A program made the position numbers and the translations under genes. Positions 8,667 to 16,952 of a stretch of DNA of 64,000 nt are shown in pieces. The stretch lies in assembly GCA_900543885.1 (NCBI GenBank), contig UQTA01000001.1, positions 62,001 through 126,000 on the forward strand, given 5' to 3'. The notes below the pieces were generated by a model. It was not told the DNA's origin. It searched no databases and worked only from the letters and a program-made list of their open reading frames with translations. Every line of letters begins with the position of its first letter. Position 1 is the stretch's first letter. Source of the stretch: an uncultured Clostridium sp. (GTDB lineage: Bacteria > Bacillota > Clostridia > Lachnospirales > Lachnospiraceae).

Positions 8667-10043
8667 CTATTCGGCAATAGTATTTTTTAACAGAAGTATA
8701 TCCGGTGTAAGAAGTTCTTTTGCCTGAGCCTCTAAAATCATGCCAGAAACAGCATGCAGTCTCTCACAATCCTCTTTAGAAAGTGCCGCTTTTACATACT
8801 CCGGCGTATGTCCCACCAGATATTCCTTTCCATCAACCGTAATCATTTCCTCAAAGAGGACAGAAACAGTTTCACCTAAAAATCCTCTTCTAAACTCCTC
8901 AGACATCCTCTTCTCCAGCTCAAGAAGTCTGTCAGAACGGAGGCCCTTTTCCTGCTCCTGGATCTGATCCGGCATGGCAGCAGCCTTCGTACCCGCTCTT
9001 CTGGAATATTTAAACACATGCATCTCATAAAAATGCACTTTTTCCAGATATTTTTCTGTAATTTCAAACTCTTCCTCAGTTTCTCCCGGGAAGCCTACGA
9101 TCACATCCGTAGTGATCGCCGGACGCTTAAAATATTTTCTCAGAATTTCACATCTTTTTAAATAATCCTCTGTGGTATAATGACGGTTCATCCTCTTTAA
9201 AACACTGTCACAGCCACTTTGTAAAGACAGGTGGAAATGAGGACAGAACTTTGGAAGCTCTGCCAGGCTTTTTGCAAACTCTTCTGTAATAATACGTGGT
9301 TCCAAAGATCCCAGCCGGATCCGTTCCAGTCCTTTGATCTCATGAACTTCACGGATCAGAGCCAGAAGTTCCCTGTGATTCCAGTCTCCCTGACTTACAG
9401 GATTTCCTTCCATATGCTCAATTCCATAAGAGCTTAAATGGATACCGGTAAGAACCGCTTCTTTATATCCCTGAGCCACCAGCCCTGTGATCTCTTTTAC
9501 CACATCTTCACGGCTTCTGCTGCGCACCCTGCCTCTGGCATAGGGGATAATACAGTAGCTGCAGAACTGATTGCATCCATCCTGAACCTTGATAAAAGCT
9601 CTCGTATGATCCGAAGGCTGCTCCAGATGAAGCGCCTCATAATCACTTTCATGAGAAAGGTCAGTGACAAACACCTCTGCCTCTTCTTCCTCATGAACAT
9701 TGCCTAAATATTCATCCAGGATATCTGCCAGCTCCGCCTTCTTATTATTTCCGATCACAATATCCACGCTGGCATCCTTCTTAAGCTCTTCCGATGCCAC
9801 CTGCACATAACAGCCTGCCGCCACCACAACAGACTCCGGATTCAGCTTTTTCGCCCGATGGAGCATCTGCCTTGACTTGCGGTCTGCAATATTCGTAACA
9901 GAACACGTATTTATAATATAAACATCCGCCTTTTCATCAAAAGGAACGATCTCATACCCTCTTTCCTTAAGCTGCTGCTCCATGGCTTCCGTTTCATAAG
10001 CATTCACTTTGCACCCCAGATTATGAAGGGCTGCTTTCGGCAT
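8667..10043 (-). CDS. mtaB: tRNA t6A37 methylthiotransferase MtaB (radical SAM)
   Basis: Methylthiotransferase that converts t6A37 of tRNA to ms2t6A, using two 4Fe-4S clusters. The N-terminal UPF0004 domain has the cluster cysteines C11, C47 and C78. The radical SAM motif CxxxCxxC is at C157, C161 and C164. A TRAM-like C-terminus follows. 458 residues is normal. The Leu-Gly-Cys-Lys-Val-Asn start and the motif after C47 fit MtaB (YqeV) better than MiaB or RimO. The ribosome site AGGAGGTTATATT precedes the ATG at 10043. It is probably the first gene of the leftward unit, divergent from the HPr-like gene. Confidence 0.95.
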   Translation of the reverse strand: MPKAALHNLGCKVNAYETEAMEQQLKERGYEIVPFDEKADVYIINTCSVTNIADRKSRQMLHRAKKLNPESVVVAAGCYVQVASEELKKDASVDIVIGNNKKAELADILDEYLGNVHEEEEAEVFVTDLSHESDYEALHLEQPSDHTRAFIKVQDGCNQFCSYCIIPYARGRVRSRSREDVVKEITGLVAQGYKEAVLTGIHLSSYGIEHMEGNPVSQGDWNHRELLALIREVHEIKGLERIRLGSLEPRIITEEFAKSLAELPKFCPHFHLSLQSGCDSVLKRMNRHYTTEDYLKRCEILRKYFKRPAITTDVIVGFPGETEEEFEITEKYLEKVHFYEMHVFKYSRRAGTKAAAMPDQIQEQEKGLRSDRLLELEKRMSEEFRRGFLGETVSVLFEEMITVDGKEYLVGHTPEYVKAALSKEDCERLHAVSGMILEAQAKELLTPDILLLKNTIAE

Positions 10044-10089
10044 AATATAACCTCCTATATTTCTAAAGTTTTTTCATACAATCTCACTA

Positions 10090-10118
10090 TTGACTTTTAT
10101 ACCACTGACCTTTAGTAT
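10090..10118 (+). promoter_or_regulatory. Sigma-A promoter of the HPr-like gene
   Basis: TTGACT at 10090-10095 and TAGTAT at 10113-10118, with a 17-base spacer, about 60 bases before the ATG at 10179. It lies in the divergent gap with mtaB. Confidence 0.7.
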
Positions 10119-10178
10119 TAAAAGTAAGCAGTTTTATCTGCAAAAAAGATTTACATACCACACAAGGAGGGGCTTCCT

Positions 10179-10412
10179 ATGAAAACAGTTAGAATTTCAT
10201 TAAATTCCATTGATAAGGTTAAATCTTTCGTAAATGATTTAGCTAAGTTCGATGTTGATTTTGATCTGGTTTCCGGCAGATATGTCATCGACGCAAAATC
10301 CATTATGGGTATTTTCAGCCTGGATCTGTCCAAGCCGATTGACTTAAACATCCATGCAGAGAACGATGTGGACAGCATTCTTTCTACACTTTCTCCATAC
10401 ATCATCGACTGA
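10179..10412 (+). CDS. HPr-like protein lacking the phosphorylatable histidine
   Basis: 77 residues with the fold length and core pattern of the PTS phosphocarrier HPr. Phe-Asp-Val-Asp-Phe-Asp-Leu matches HPr Phe-Asp-Ala-Asp-Val-Asn-Leu, and Ala-Lys-Ser-Ile-Met-Gly matches the Ser46 region, so S41 corresponds to regulatory Ser46. By that alignment the active-site His15 is replaced by S10, Arg17 by D12 and Pro18 by K13. It therefore cannot relay phosphate from enzyme I. It may be regulatory, for example as a Crh-like partner of CcpA or HPr kinase; this is inference. It is monocistronic, with its own promoter, AAGGAGGGG ribosome site and terminator, among minus-strand genes. Confidence 0.85.
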   Translation: MKTVRISLNSIDKVKSFVNDLAKFDVDFDLVSGRYVIDAKSIMGIFSLDLSKPIDLNIHAENDVDSILSTLSPYIID

Positions 10413-10434
10413 GTTTGAGCTAAAAATCAACAGT

Positions 10435-10462
10435 GAGCCGCGCCCTGCGCGGCTCTTTTTTT
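10435..10462 (+). terminator. Rho-independent terminator of the HPr-like gene
   Basis: Perfect 9-bp stem GAGCCGCGC / GCGCGGCTC with a 3-base loop, followed by seven T, 22 bases past the stop codon. Confidence 0.95.
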
Positions 10463-10479
10463 ATTCTTCTCTCTCCTCA

Positions 10480-10639
10480 TGAGAAAACGCTGCCGGGGCC
10501 GCTTTCAATCAAACAATTGTACGCATCCTGAGCGCGGCTGTACGAATGTAACGGACGCAGTCCGATACAGGCGGACTGACGCAAGCGAAGGCCAGCGAAC
10601 AATGTTTGATTGAAAAAAGGCCCCTTTGCGACTTTCTCA
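10480..10639. repeat. Long imperfect palindrome between the HPr-like gene and thiI
   Basis: Outer arms TGAGAAA / TTTCTCA, then GGGGCC / GGCCCC, then TTTCAATCAAACAATTGT against its near complement. The centre holds CGGAC-GCA-GTCCG. About 160 bp, with no open frame, lying just past the 3' end of thiI. Its architecture resembles the palindromes at 37310-37474 and 48158-48333. Confidence 0.7.
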
Positions 10640-10649
10640 GCCTTCAATC

Positions 10650-11840
10650 CTAAATATTCCCATCACACTTAATAACTTCCACCGTATCCAGAGCCGTCTT
10701 CACCATCTCATCGATCTTCTCTTCCAGATGACGCTCAGAATTTCTGATCACCTTAAGGTTTGGCTTGGTAACCGGATGCTTTGCCACAAAAATGGTGCAG
10801 CAGTCCTCATAAGGCTGGATGGAAGTCTCATAAGTACCGATCTTCTCAGAAACATCCACGATCTCCTGCTTGTCAAATCCGATGACCGGACGGAAAACAG
10901 GCATGGTGCACACTTCATTGGTAGAAGCTAATGACTGTAAGGTCTGAGAAGCCACCTGACCAATACTCTCACCTGTGATCAGTGCGATAGAACCAGTTTT
11001 CTCAGCGATAGCCTGTGCAATACGCATCATATAACGGCGCATGATGATCGTCAGCTCCTCATGTGGGCACTGCTCATAAATATAAAGCTGGATATCCGTA
11101 AAATTAACCACATGCAGATTGATCGGACCAGAATAACGTGCTACCAGATTTGCCAGATCTACTACCTTCTGTTTTGCTCTCTCGCTGGTGTATGGCGGTG
11201 CATGGAAATACACTGCATCGATCTTCACTCCACGTTTTGCGATCATATAGCCTGCAACCGGGCTGTCAATACCGCCTGAAAGCAGCAGCATCGCCTGACC
11301 ATTGGTGCCGATCGGCATACCACCTGGTCCCGGGATCATCAGAGAGAACAGATTTACCTTCTGACGGATCTCCACACGCAGAAGAACATCCGGATGATGT
11401 ACATCCACCTTCATCTGTGGGAACGCATCTAAGATCGCCTCACCCATATCACGGTTGATCTGCTCAGAACTTACAGGATACTGCTTGTCTCCTCTTCTGG
11501 CATCTACCTTAAAAGTAATATTCTTATCCGGATACACCTGATCCATGTATTCTACTACATGTTTCTTCAGGTTCTCATAATCCTTATCATCGATCTGCAC
11601 CATCGGGCAGATATCAGCGATACCAAATACACGCTTTAGCGCTTCAATGGTATCATCATAATCATACTCTCCTAAAGCCTTTACATAAATACGGCCGGAT
11701 TCCTTTGTAACATCAAACTCACCGTCTACAGAGCTTAAGGCATAACGGATCTGACGGATCAGGGCATCTTCAAACATGTATCTGTTTTTACCCTTTGTGC
11801 CAATCTCTGCATACTTGATCAAAAATGACTGGTACTGCAT
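10650..11840 (-). CDS. thiI: tRNA 4-thiouridine synthetase ThiI, short (no rhodanese domain)
   Basis: Adenylates U8 of tRNA and inserts sulfur to give 4-thiouridine; some ThiI also serve thiazole synthesis. An N-terminal ferredoxin-like and THUMP domain covers about 1-165, and the PP-loop ATP motif Ser-Gly-Gly-Ile-Asp-Ser is at 188-193. At 396 residues it lacks the C-terminal rhodanese domain of E. coli ThiI. Bacillus-type short ThiI takes sulfur directly from a dedicated desulfurase (NifZ). A cysteine desulfurase gene lies directly upstream with a 22-base gap, matching that model. The ribosome site GAAAGGAAG precedes the ATG. Confidence 0.95.
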   Translation of the reverse strand: MQYQSFLIKYAEIGTKGKNRYMFEDALIRQIRYALSSVDGEFDVTKESGRIYVKALGEYDYDDTIEALKRVFGIADICPMVQIDDKDYENLKKHVVEYMDQVYPDKNITFKVDARRGDKQYPVSSEQINRDMGEAILDAFPQMKVDVHHPDVLLRVEIRQKVNLFSLMIPGPGGMPIGTNGQAMLLLSGGIDSPVAGYMIAKRGVKIDAVYFHAPPYTSERAKQKVVDLANLVARYSGPINLHVVNFTDIQLYIYEQCPHEELTIIMRRYMMRIAQAIAEKTGSIALITGESIGQVASQTLQSLASTNEVCTMPVFRPVIGFDKQEIVDVSEKIGTYETSIQPYEDCCTIFVAKHPVTKPNLKVIRNSERHLEEKIDEMVKTALDTVEVIKCDGNI

Positions 11841-11862
11841 AATACTTCCTTTCTTTTGTCTG

Positions 11863-13017
11863 TTATTTCACTGTAAATCTCCTAAGCACCGGCAGAAGCT
11901 CCTTCAAAACATCCACCGCATAGTCGATCTCTTCCCTCTTATTAAACATACCAAAACTGAATCTTAAGGTAGAATCCAGTAATTCTTTTTTCACACCTAC
12001 CGCCTTTAAAGTACCGCTGATAGCCGGATGATTGGAGGAGCAGGCAGAACCGGAGGAAACATAGATTCCTTTTTCTTCCAGTGCATGAAGAAGCACCTCA
12101 CTTCTCACACCTGCAAAGCTTAAACTTACGATCTGAGGTGCACCTTCAGCGCCTTTTAAGCTGTTGACTGTGACACCTTCCAGTTCTGATGCTTTATCAA
12201 TCAGATAATCCTTTAAACTGGTAAGATATTCCATTTTGGCACTGTGATCGGTATACATCTCTTTCGCAGCCACACCAAGACCTGCGATGCCAGAAACGTT
12301 TTCCGTACCGGAGCGCATATCCTTCTGCTGGCCGCCTCCATAGATCAGAGGACGGATCTTTACTTTCTCATCCATATATAAGAAACCAACACCCTTTGGT
12401 CCGTGGATCTTATGTCCGCTGACACTTAACAGGTCGATCCCCTGCTTTTTCGGACGGATCACCATTTTTCCATATGCCTGGATGGCATCTACATGAAATA
12501 CGATCTTTGGATTCTTTCCATGTACCAGACGGGCGATCTCCTCAACCGGTTCAATGGCACCGATCTCATTATTTACATACATCACTGACACCAGGATCGT
12601 ATCCGGGCGAATGGACTGCTCCAGTTCTTCCAGAGAAATATGTCCATTATGATCCACATGAAGATAGGTTACCTCAAATCCTAAAGACTCCAGAAATGCC
12701 AGAGGCTGATAAACCGATGCATGTTCGATCCTGGTACTGATAATGTGCTTTCCTGCTCTCTGGTTTGCCAGTGCAGTTCCAATCAGAGCCGTATTATTAG
12801 ACTCTGTACCGCCGGAAGTAAACAGGATCTCCTTGTCCTTTACCTTCAATGTCTTTGCAATATCGGCTGCCGCCTGACGGATGTAATTTTCCGCTTCCAT
12901 TCCCTTTTTATGCTTGGCAGAAGGATTTCCGTAATCCTCCATCAGGGTCTTTACCATAATATCCCTGACAGAATCCAGTGCCTTTGTTGTGGCTGAATTA
13001 TCAAAATATGCTTCCAT
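11863..13017 (-). CDS. Cysteine desulfurase (NifS/IscS family), probable sulfur donor to ThiI
   Basis: PLP-dependent enzyme that releases sulfur from cysteine as a protein persulfide. 384 residues. The PLP lysine is K203 in Ser-Gly-His-Lys-Ile-His-Gly, and the persulfide cysteine is C326 in Ser-Ser-Gly-Ser-Ala-Cys-Ser-Ser. Context (thiI directly downstream, no iscU next door) argues for a NifZ-like role in tRNA thiolation rather than general Fe-S assembly; this is inference. The start ATG overlaps the stop of rsmE by one base (TAATG), suggesting coupled translation. Confidence 0.93.
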   Translation of the reverse strand: MEAYFDNSATTKALDSVRDIMVKTLMEDYGNPSAKHKKGMEAENYIRQAAADIAKTLKVKDKEILFTSGGTESNNTALIGTALANQRAGKHIISTRIEHASVYQPLAFLESLGFEVTYLHVDHNGHISLEELEQSIRPDTILVSVMYVNNEIGAIEPVEEIARLVHGKNPKIVFHVDAIQAYGKMVIRPKKQGIDLLSVSGHKIHGPKGVGFLYMDEKVKIRPLIYGGGQQKDMRSGTENVSGIAGLGVAAKEMYTDHSAKMEYLTSLKDYLIDKASELEGVTVNSLKGAEGAPQIVSLSFAGVRSEVLLHALEEKGIYVSSGSACSSNHPAISGTLKAVGVKKELLDSTLRFSFGMFNKREEIDYAVDVLKELLPVLRRFTVK

Positions 13018-13766
13018 TAAAATGCTCCTTCAAACTTCATCATCAGAAGAGCCAGTATGGCAGGTCCCGCTGTTTCCGTGCGCAGGATCCGCTTTCCAAG
13101 GCTGACCGGGATCACGTTTTTTTCTAAAGCCAGCCGGATCTCTTCTTCATCAAAGCCGCCTTCCGGTCCGATAAACACTGCGATCTGCTGTCCTGATGCC
13201 AATCTGCTTAATACCTGCTTGGTTCCATCCATTCCCTTTTCCAGTTCATAAGGGATCATACAAAGGTCGAACTTCTGCTCTTCTATATAAGAAAATGCCT
13301 CTTTTAAGCTCATCACTGCTCCCACTTGGGGGATATAACTGCGTTTTGACTGCTTGGCCGCGCTTTCCGCGATCGCCTGCCAGCGGCGTACCTTACTTTC
13401 TGCCTTTTTTGCGTCCAGTTTTACCACTGCATTTCTGGTAGCAACCGGGATCACACCTGCAGCTCCAAGTTCCACAGCTTTCTGGATGATCACTTCCATT
13501 TTATCTGATTTTGGCAGTCCCTGAAAGAGCCAGATCCTGGAAGGAAGCTCTCTGCTGTCCTCATTTTCAGAAAGGATCTCTAAAATCCCTTCCCCTTCTG
13601 TATAAGTTTCTACCTGACAGTTATAATCTTTCCCTGTACCGTCACTGATGAGCACTGCTTCTCCCGGCTTCATACGGAGCACATTTTTCATATGGTTCAG
13701 ATCCGCTCCCGTGATCCTTACCTTTCCTTCTCCGATTGCCGAAGAATCCACAAAAAAATGATACAT
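13017..13766 (-). CDS. rsmE: 16S rRNA m3U1498 methyltransferase RsmE
   Basis: 249-residue SPOUT-class methyltransferase that modifies U1498 of 16S rRNA. An N-terminal PUA-like domain is followed by the knotted SAM site, with the Ile-Gly-Pro-Glu-Gly-Gly-Phe motif near residue 198 and the Leu-Gly-Lys-Arg-Ile-Leu-Arg-Thr-Glu-Thr-Ala motif near residue 222. Length is normal. It lies nine bases after prmA, a common Firmicutes pairing, and overlaps the desulfurase gene by one base. Confidence 0.95.
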   Translation of the reverse strand: MYHFFVDSSAIGEGKVRITGADLNHMKNVLRMKPGEAVLISDGTGKDYNCQVETYTEGEGILEILSENEDSRELPSRIWLFQGLPKSDKMEVIIQKAVELGAAGVIPVATRNAVVKLDAKKAESKVRRWQAIAESAAKQSKRSYIPQVGAVMSLKEAFSYIEEQKFDLCMIPYELEKGMDGTKQVLSRLASGQQIAVFIGPEGGFDEEEIRLALEKNVIPVSLGKRILRTETAGPAILALLMMKFEGAF

Positions 13767-13775
13767 GCAAAGCTC

Positions 13776-14732
13776 CTATTTCTTTCTTGCAGTAACAGAG
13801 AGCCATTCTCCCTGATAAGTGATCTCTACAACTTCCAGTTCCTCACTGGCAGCAAAAGCTGCCCGTACTGCCTCTTCCTTCAGATTAATGATACCGGAAG
13901 TAATGAAATATCCGCCTTTTTTCAGATGTACCGGAATCTCTTTTACCAGCATGATGATAACATCTGCCAAAATGTTGGCAACTACAATATCATATTTCTC
14001 ATATCCGGCCCAGTCCTGAACAGATTTATCATCAATGATATTTCCCTGAAGTACATGGAAACGGTCACTGCTTATATCATTGGCTTCCAGATTTTCCCCA
14101 ACAGCTGTAATGGCATTTTCATCCAGATCGGTTCCCCAGACTTCTTTTGCCCCCAGCTTTAAAGCAGTAATACCCAAAATACCACTTCCTGTTCCTACAT
14201 CCAGGATTTCACTTTCACTGTGAACATATTTTTCCAGCTGACGGATACATAACTGGGTAGTCTCATGCATACCAGTACCAAAAGCAGTTCCCGGATCGAT
14301 CTGTACTAACAGCTTATCCTTGTGTTCTTCCGGAATGGTCTCCCAGGTAGGTTTGATCAGGATATGATCCACTGTAAAGGGCTTAAAATACTGCTTCCAG
14401 TTATTGATCCAGTCTTTATCCTCTGTCTCAGAAGCTTCGATCATGCGCTGTCCCAGATCTGTATAAGCAGCCAGCTCATCCAGTCCTTCATTGACACGGT
14501 GCAGCATTTCCTCTACCTGATCATCATCATCCAGATAGAAACTTACTTTCGCAACGCCTTCATCCGGCGGAAGCTCTGGAAGGATATCAATAAACATTCC
14601 TTTTGTTTCTTTTTCTGTAAGAGGAACATTATCTTCTACTTCAATGCCCTCAATACCCACATCATCCAGCATGCTGCTTACAAGATCAACTGCTTCTGTG
14701 GTTGTTGTAAGAGTGAATTTTTTCCACTTCAT
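13776..14732 (-). CDS. prmA: Ribosomal protein L11 methyltransferase PrmA
   Basis: Trimethylates lysines and the N-terminus of ribosomal protein L11. 318 residues: an N-terminal substrate-recognition domain, then a SAM-binding fold with Leu-Asp-Val-Gly-Thr-Gly-Ser-Gly-Ile-Leu and a downstream Asn-Ile-Leu-Ala-Asp motif. The ATG at 14732 lies eight bases after AAGGAG and is preferred to the ATG at 14738, which is only two bases from it. It is co-transcribed with rsmE. Confidence 0.95.
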   Translation of the reverse strand: MKWKKFTLTTTTEAVDLVSSMLDDVGIEGIEVEDNVPLTEKETKGMFIDILPELPPDEGVAKVSFYLDDDDQVEEMLHRVNEGLDELAAYTDLGQRMIEASETEDKDWINNWKQYFKPFTVDHILIKPTWETIPEEHKDKLLVQIDPGTAFGTGMHETTQLCIRQLEKYVHSESEILDVGTGSGILGITALKLGAKEVWGTDLDENAITAVGENLEANDISSDRFHVLQGNIIDDKSVQDWAGYEKYDIVVANILADVIIMLVKEIPVHLKKGGYFITSGIINLKEEAVRAAFAASEELEVVEITYQGEWLSVTARKK

Positions 14733-14747
14733 ATACATTTCTCCTTT

Positions 14748-15503
14748 TTAGTTGCCAGTCAGTATTTTTATAAATAATATCCCCAGTACCACCAGAACCA
14801 CCGGACGGACGATTTTCTGTCCGTCATGGACTACCAGCCCCGATCCCAGATAATTGCCTGCTACAGAACAGGCTGCTGCTGCCAGTCCCAGAGGATAATA
14901 AACATTTCCTGCTATAATAAATGTCACCAGTGCCGCCACATTGGAGGAAAGATTGATGATCTTGGTCTGTGCGGATGCGCTGCGGATATCCATTTTCGCA
15001 GCTCCTGTAAATACAAGCAGCAGAAATGTGCCTGTACCCGGTCCGTAAAAACCATCATAACAGCCAATGGAAAAAGCCGCGATCATAGAAATCAGAAACA
15101 TCTTTTTATAAGGAACTGTTCCTGTTGTTTCATCTTCCCCCATGCTCTTATTTCTTAATACATGATAAGCTACAATGGGCAAAACAATGATCATCATGTG
15201 CCGGATCACAGAATCTGAAACCAGCAGTGACGCCTTTGCTCCCAGAACAGAACCTGTCATAGCGCAGATCGCCGATGCTGCGGCCATAGCCATTTTCCCT
15301 TTCAGATAACCGTGCTTTAGCAGACGCACAGCAGAAATAGATGTGCCTATGGTAGAACTCATTTTATTCGTTCCAAGAGCCATATGAGCCGGAACTCCTG
15401 CGATCAGATATCCGGGAAGTGAAATAAGTCCTCCGCCTCCGGCAATGGAATCTACAAGACCTGCCAGAAACACCAACGGGCAGACGATCAGATATGCTAT
15501 CAC
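14748..15503 (-). CDS. TSUP (TauE/SafE) family membrane transporter, GTG start
   Basis: Multi-pass membrane protein of 251 residues, the usual TSUP length, with about seven to eight hydrophobic segments. The family's N-terminal pattern Leu-Val-Asp-Ser-Ile-Ala-Gly-Gly-Gly-Gly-Leu-Ile is seen near residue 15. TSUP members export sulfite, sulfoacetate or other small anions; the substrate here cannot be told. The start is taken as GTG at 15503 because AGAGGAAA lies eight bases upstream and the protein then begins at the first membrane helix. A longer frame from 15593 would run through the leader stem-loop at 15529-15583. Confidence 0.85.
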   Translation of the reverse strand: MIAYLIVCPLVFLAGLVDSIAGGGGLISLPGYLIAGVPAHMALGTNKMSSTIGTSISAVRLLKHGYLKGKMAMAAASAICAMTGSVLGAKASLLVSDSVIRHMMIIVLPIVAYHVLRNKSMGEDETTGTVPYKKMFLISMIAAFSIGCYDGFYGPGTGTFLLLVFTGAAKMDIRSASAQTKIINLSSNVAALVTFIIAGNVYYPLGLAAAACSVAGNYLGSGLVVHDGQKIVRPVVLVVLGILFIKILTGN

Positions 15504-15528
15504 TATACTTTCCTCTCTTTCGTACAAA

Positions 15529-15583
15529 TGTACTCTCAGAATTTTCCCTACACATACCTTTGCGTAAAGATTCCCAGAGTACA
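15529..15583 (-). repeat. Leader stem-loop repeat, copy 1 (upstream of TSUP gene)
   Basis: On minus, TGTACTCTGGGAATCTTT pairs with AATTCTGAGAGTACA across a loop of about 20 bases. Close relatives occur at 21825-21888 and 54711-54765, each in the same orientation just upstream of a minus-strand start codon. A single related 3' arm is seen near 37286, upstream of the response regulator. Confidence 0.75.
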
Positions 15584-15610
15584 AGCAACTCATATCTTAG
15601 CACAGTTTAA

Positions 15611-15668
15611 ATGCACTGGCAATAAAAGGCAGCTTATTTTTGCAATAAAACTGCCTGCTTGTGCATTA
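15611..15668. other. Hairpin between TSUP and rsmH genes
   Basis: Outer stem AATGCAC / GTGCATT and inner stem AGGCAG / CTGCCT, in the 300-base gap past rsmH. No clear T-run on the minus strand, so a terminator role is uncertain. Confidence 0.5.
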
Positions 15669-15684
15669 TCTATATGAACGGATG

Positions 15685-15780
15685 AACCGGCAGCTTATTT
15701 CATTCCCAGTTCAGTTACACTATAAATTCCTTGTTGCATTACACCTCATCACACCTGGGAATGATAAAAAGCTGCCGGTT
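15685..15780. repeat. Long inverted repeat downstream of rsmH
   Basis: Arms of about 25 bases (AACCGGCAGCTT...CATTCCCAG and its near complement) enclose about 45 bases. A T-run follows on plus only. Between rsmH and the TSUP gene nothing else is seen besides the hairpin at 15611-15668. Confidence 0.6.
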
Positions 15781-15804
15781 TTTACATACAATGATGCCCT
15801 GCAT

Positions 15805-16905
15805 TTAAACCTGCGCCTTTATGGCCCAGCGAAGCTTTGTAGACTTTGCTCTGCCGTTTTTCGCACATTCTTCTGCAGACGGACGGATCACATCCTGATT
15901 GATCTGGCTGTAGATCCCGGCTTTTAACCCTTCTTTAAAAGCTTTCTTTACCAGACGATCTTCCCCTGAATGAAAAGTAAGGATTGCAGCTCTTCCTCCT
16001 GGCTTTAATGCACCTGGAAGTTTATCTAAAAATGCATACAATACTTCAAATTCACTGTTAATATCAATACGCAGCGCCTGAAACGTACGCTGACAGGATT
16101 TTTTCACTGCTTCTTTTTTATCTGCTTCCGGCAGGAATGAAAGAGCTTCTTCAATCACTTCTTTTAAACGGGTAGTGGTCTCAATGGGACATCCATGCTT
16201 CTTTTCATTCATCACTTTTCTTGCGATCTGCTCTGCATACGGCTCGTCTGAATTTTCGATCAGCATTCCCTTTAATTCTTCAAAGTTAAGCTCTTTTAAA
16301 CGTTCTGCTGCGGTTTCTCCCTTGGATGGATCCAGTCTCAGATCCAAAGGACCTTCATTTTTAAAAGAAAATCCCCTGTCCGGATTGTCGATCTGCATGG
16401 AAGATACACCCAGATCAGCCAGAACAAAATCAAAACCGCCGGCTTCCTCTGCCACCTGATCAATATTTGCAAAATTTAAATGTTTAATAGTTAAAATATC
16501 CGGTCCAAATCCCTTATCTGCCAGACGTTTTCTGGTCTTTTCCATTTCAATGGTGTCCACATCCAGGGCATACATATGGCCTTCACCTTTTAAACAAGCT
16601 AACATGTGGCTTGTATGACCACCATATCCTAAGGTGGCATCTAACCCGGTCTGTCCTGGTTTAATATCCAGAAAATCCAGGATCTCCTTTACCATAATGG
16701 AAATATGCATGCCTGCAGGCGTACTTCCCTTACTGATAACCTTTGCAATGGTATCTCCATATTTTTCCGGCTGCAGTTCTTTATATTTCTCTTTATAGGA
16801 CCTTGGATGAGTTCCTTTGTAGCGGACACGGCGCTTATGAGGTGTTTGGGGATTTTCTGCTGATCCTGTGCTGTCACCGGCACTGTTTATCCTGTTTTCT
16901 TCCAT
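15805..16905 (-). CDS. rsmH: 16S rRNA m4C1402 methyltransferase RsmH with N-terminal extension
   Basis: Methylates N4 of C1402 in 16S rRNA. The SAM motif Asp-Ala-Thr-Leu-Gly-Tyr-Gly-Gly-His-Thr and the rest of the RsmH core are intact. The family is about 310 residues; here there is a basic extension of roughly 55 residues before the core (Arg-Arg-Val-Arg-Tyr, His-Pro-Arg-Ser-Tyr-Lys-Glu-Lys). The start is put at the ATG at 16905, 11 bases after AGGAGG. A GTG at 16956 overlapping the recQ stop by four bases is the alternative. It is not in a division-wall cluster here but downstream of recQ. Confidence 0.92.
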   Translation of the reverse strand: MEENRINSAGDSTGSAENPQTPHKRRVRYKGTHPRSYKEKYKELQPEKYGDTIAKVISKGSTPAGMHISIMVKEILDFLDIKPGQTGLDATLGYGGHTSHMLACLKGEGHMYALDVDTIEMEKTRKRLADKGFGPDILTIKHLNFANIDQVAEEAGGFDFVLADLGVSSMQIDNPDRGFSFKNEGPLDLRLDPSKGETAAERLKELNFEELKGMLIENSDEPYAEQIARKVMNEKKHGCPIETTTRLKEVIEEALSFLPEADKKEAVKKSCQRTFQALRIDINSEFEVLYAFLDKLPGALKPGGRAAILTFHSGEDRLVKKAFKEGLKAGIYSQINQDVIRPSAEECAKNGRAKSTKLRWAIKAQV

Positions 16906-16952
16906 CTGTCTTCTCTCCTCCTGATCTTTGTGATGTTCTCCCAGAATCCTGA

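Noticed and set aside
10435..10640. CRISPR array in the repeat-rich gap after the HPr-like gene
   Set aside because: One inverted palindrome only; no regularly spaced direct repeats here or elsewhere in the window, and no cas genes.
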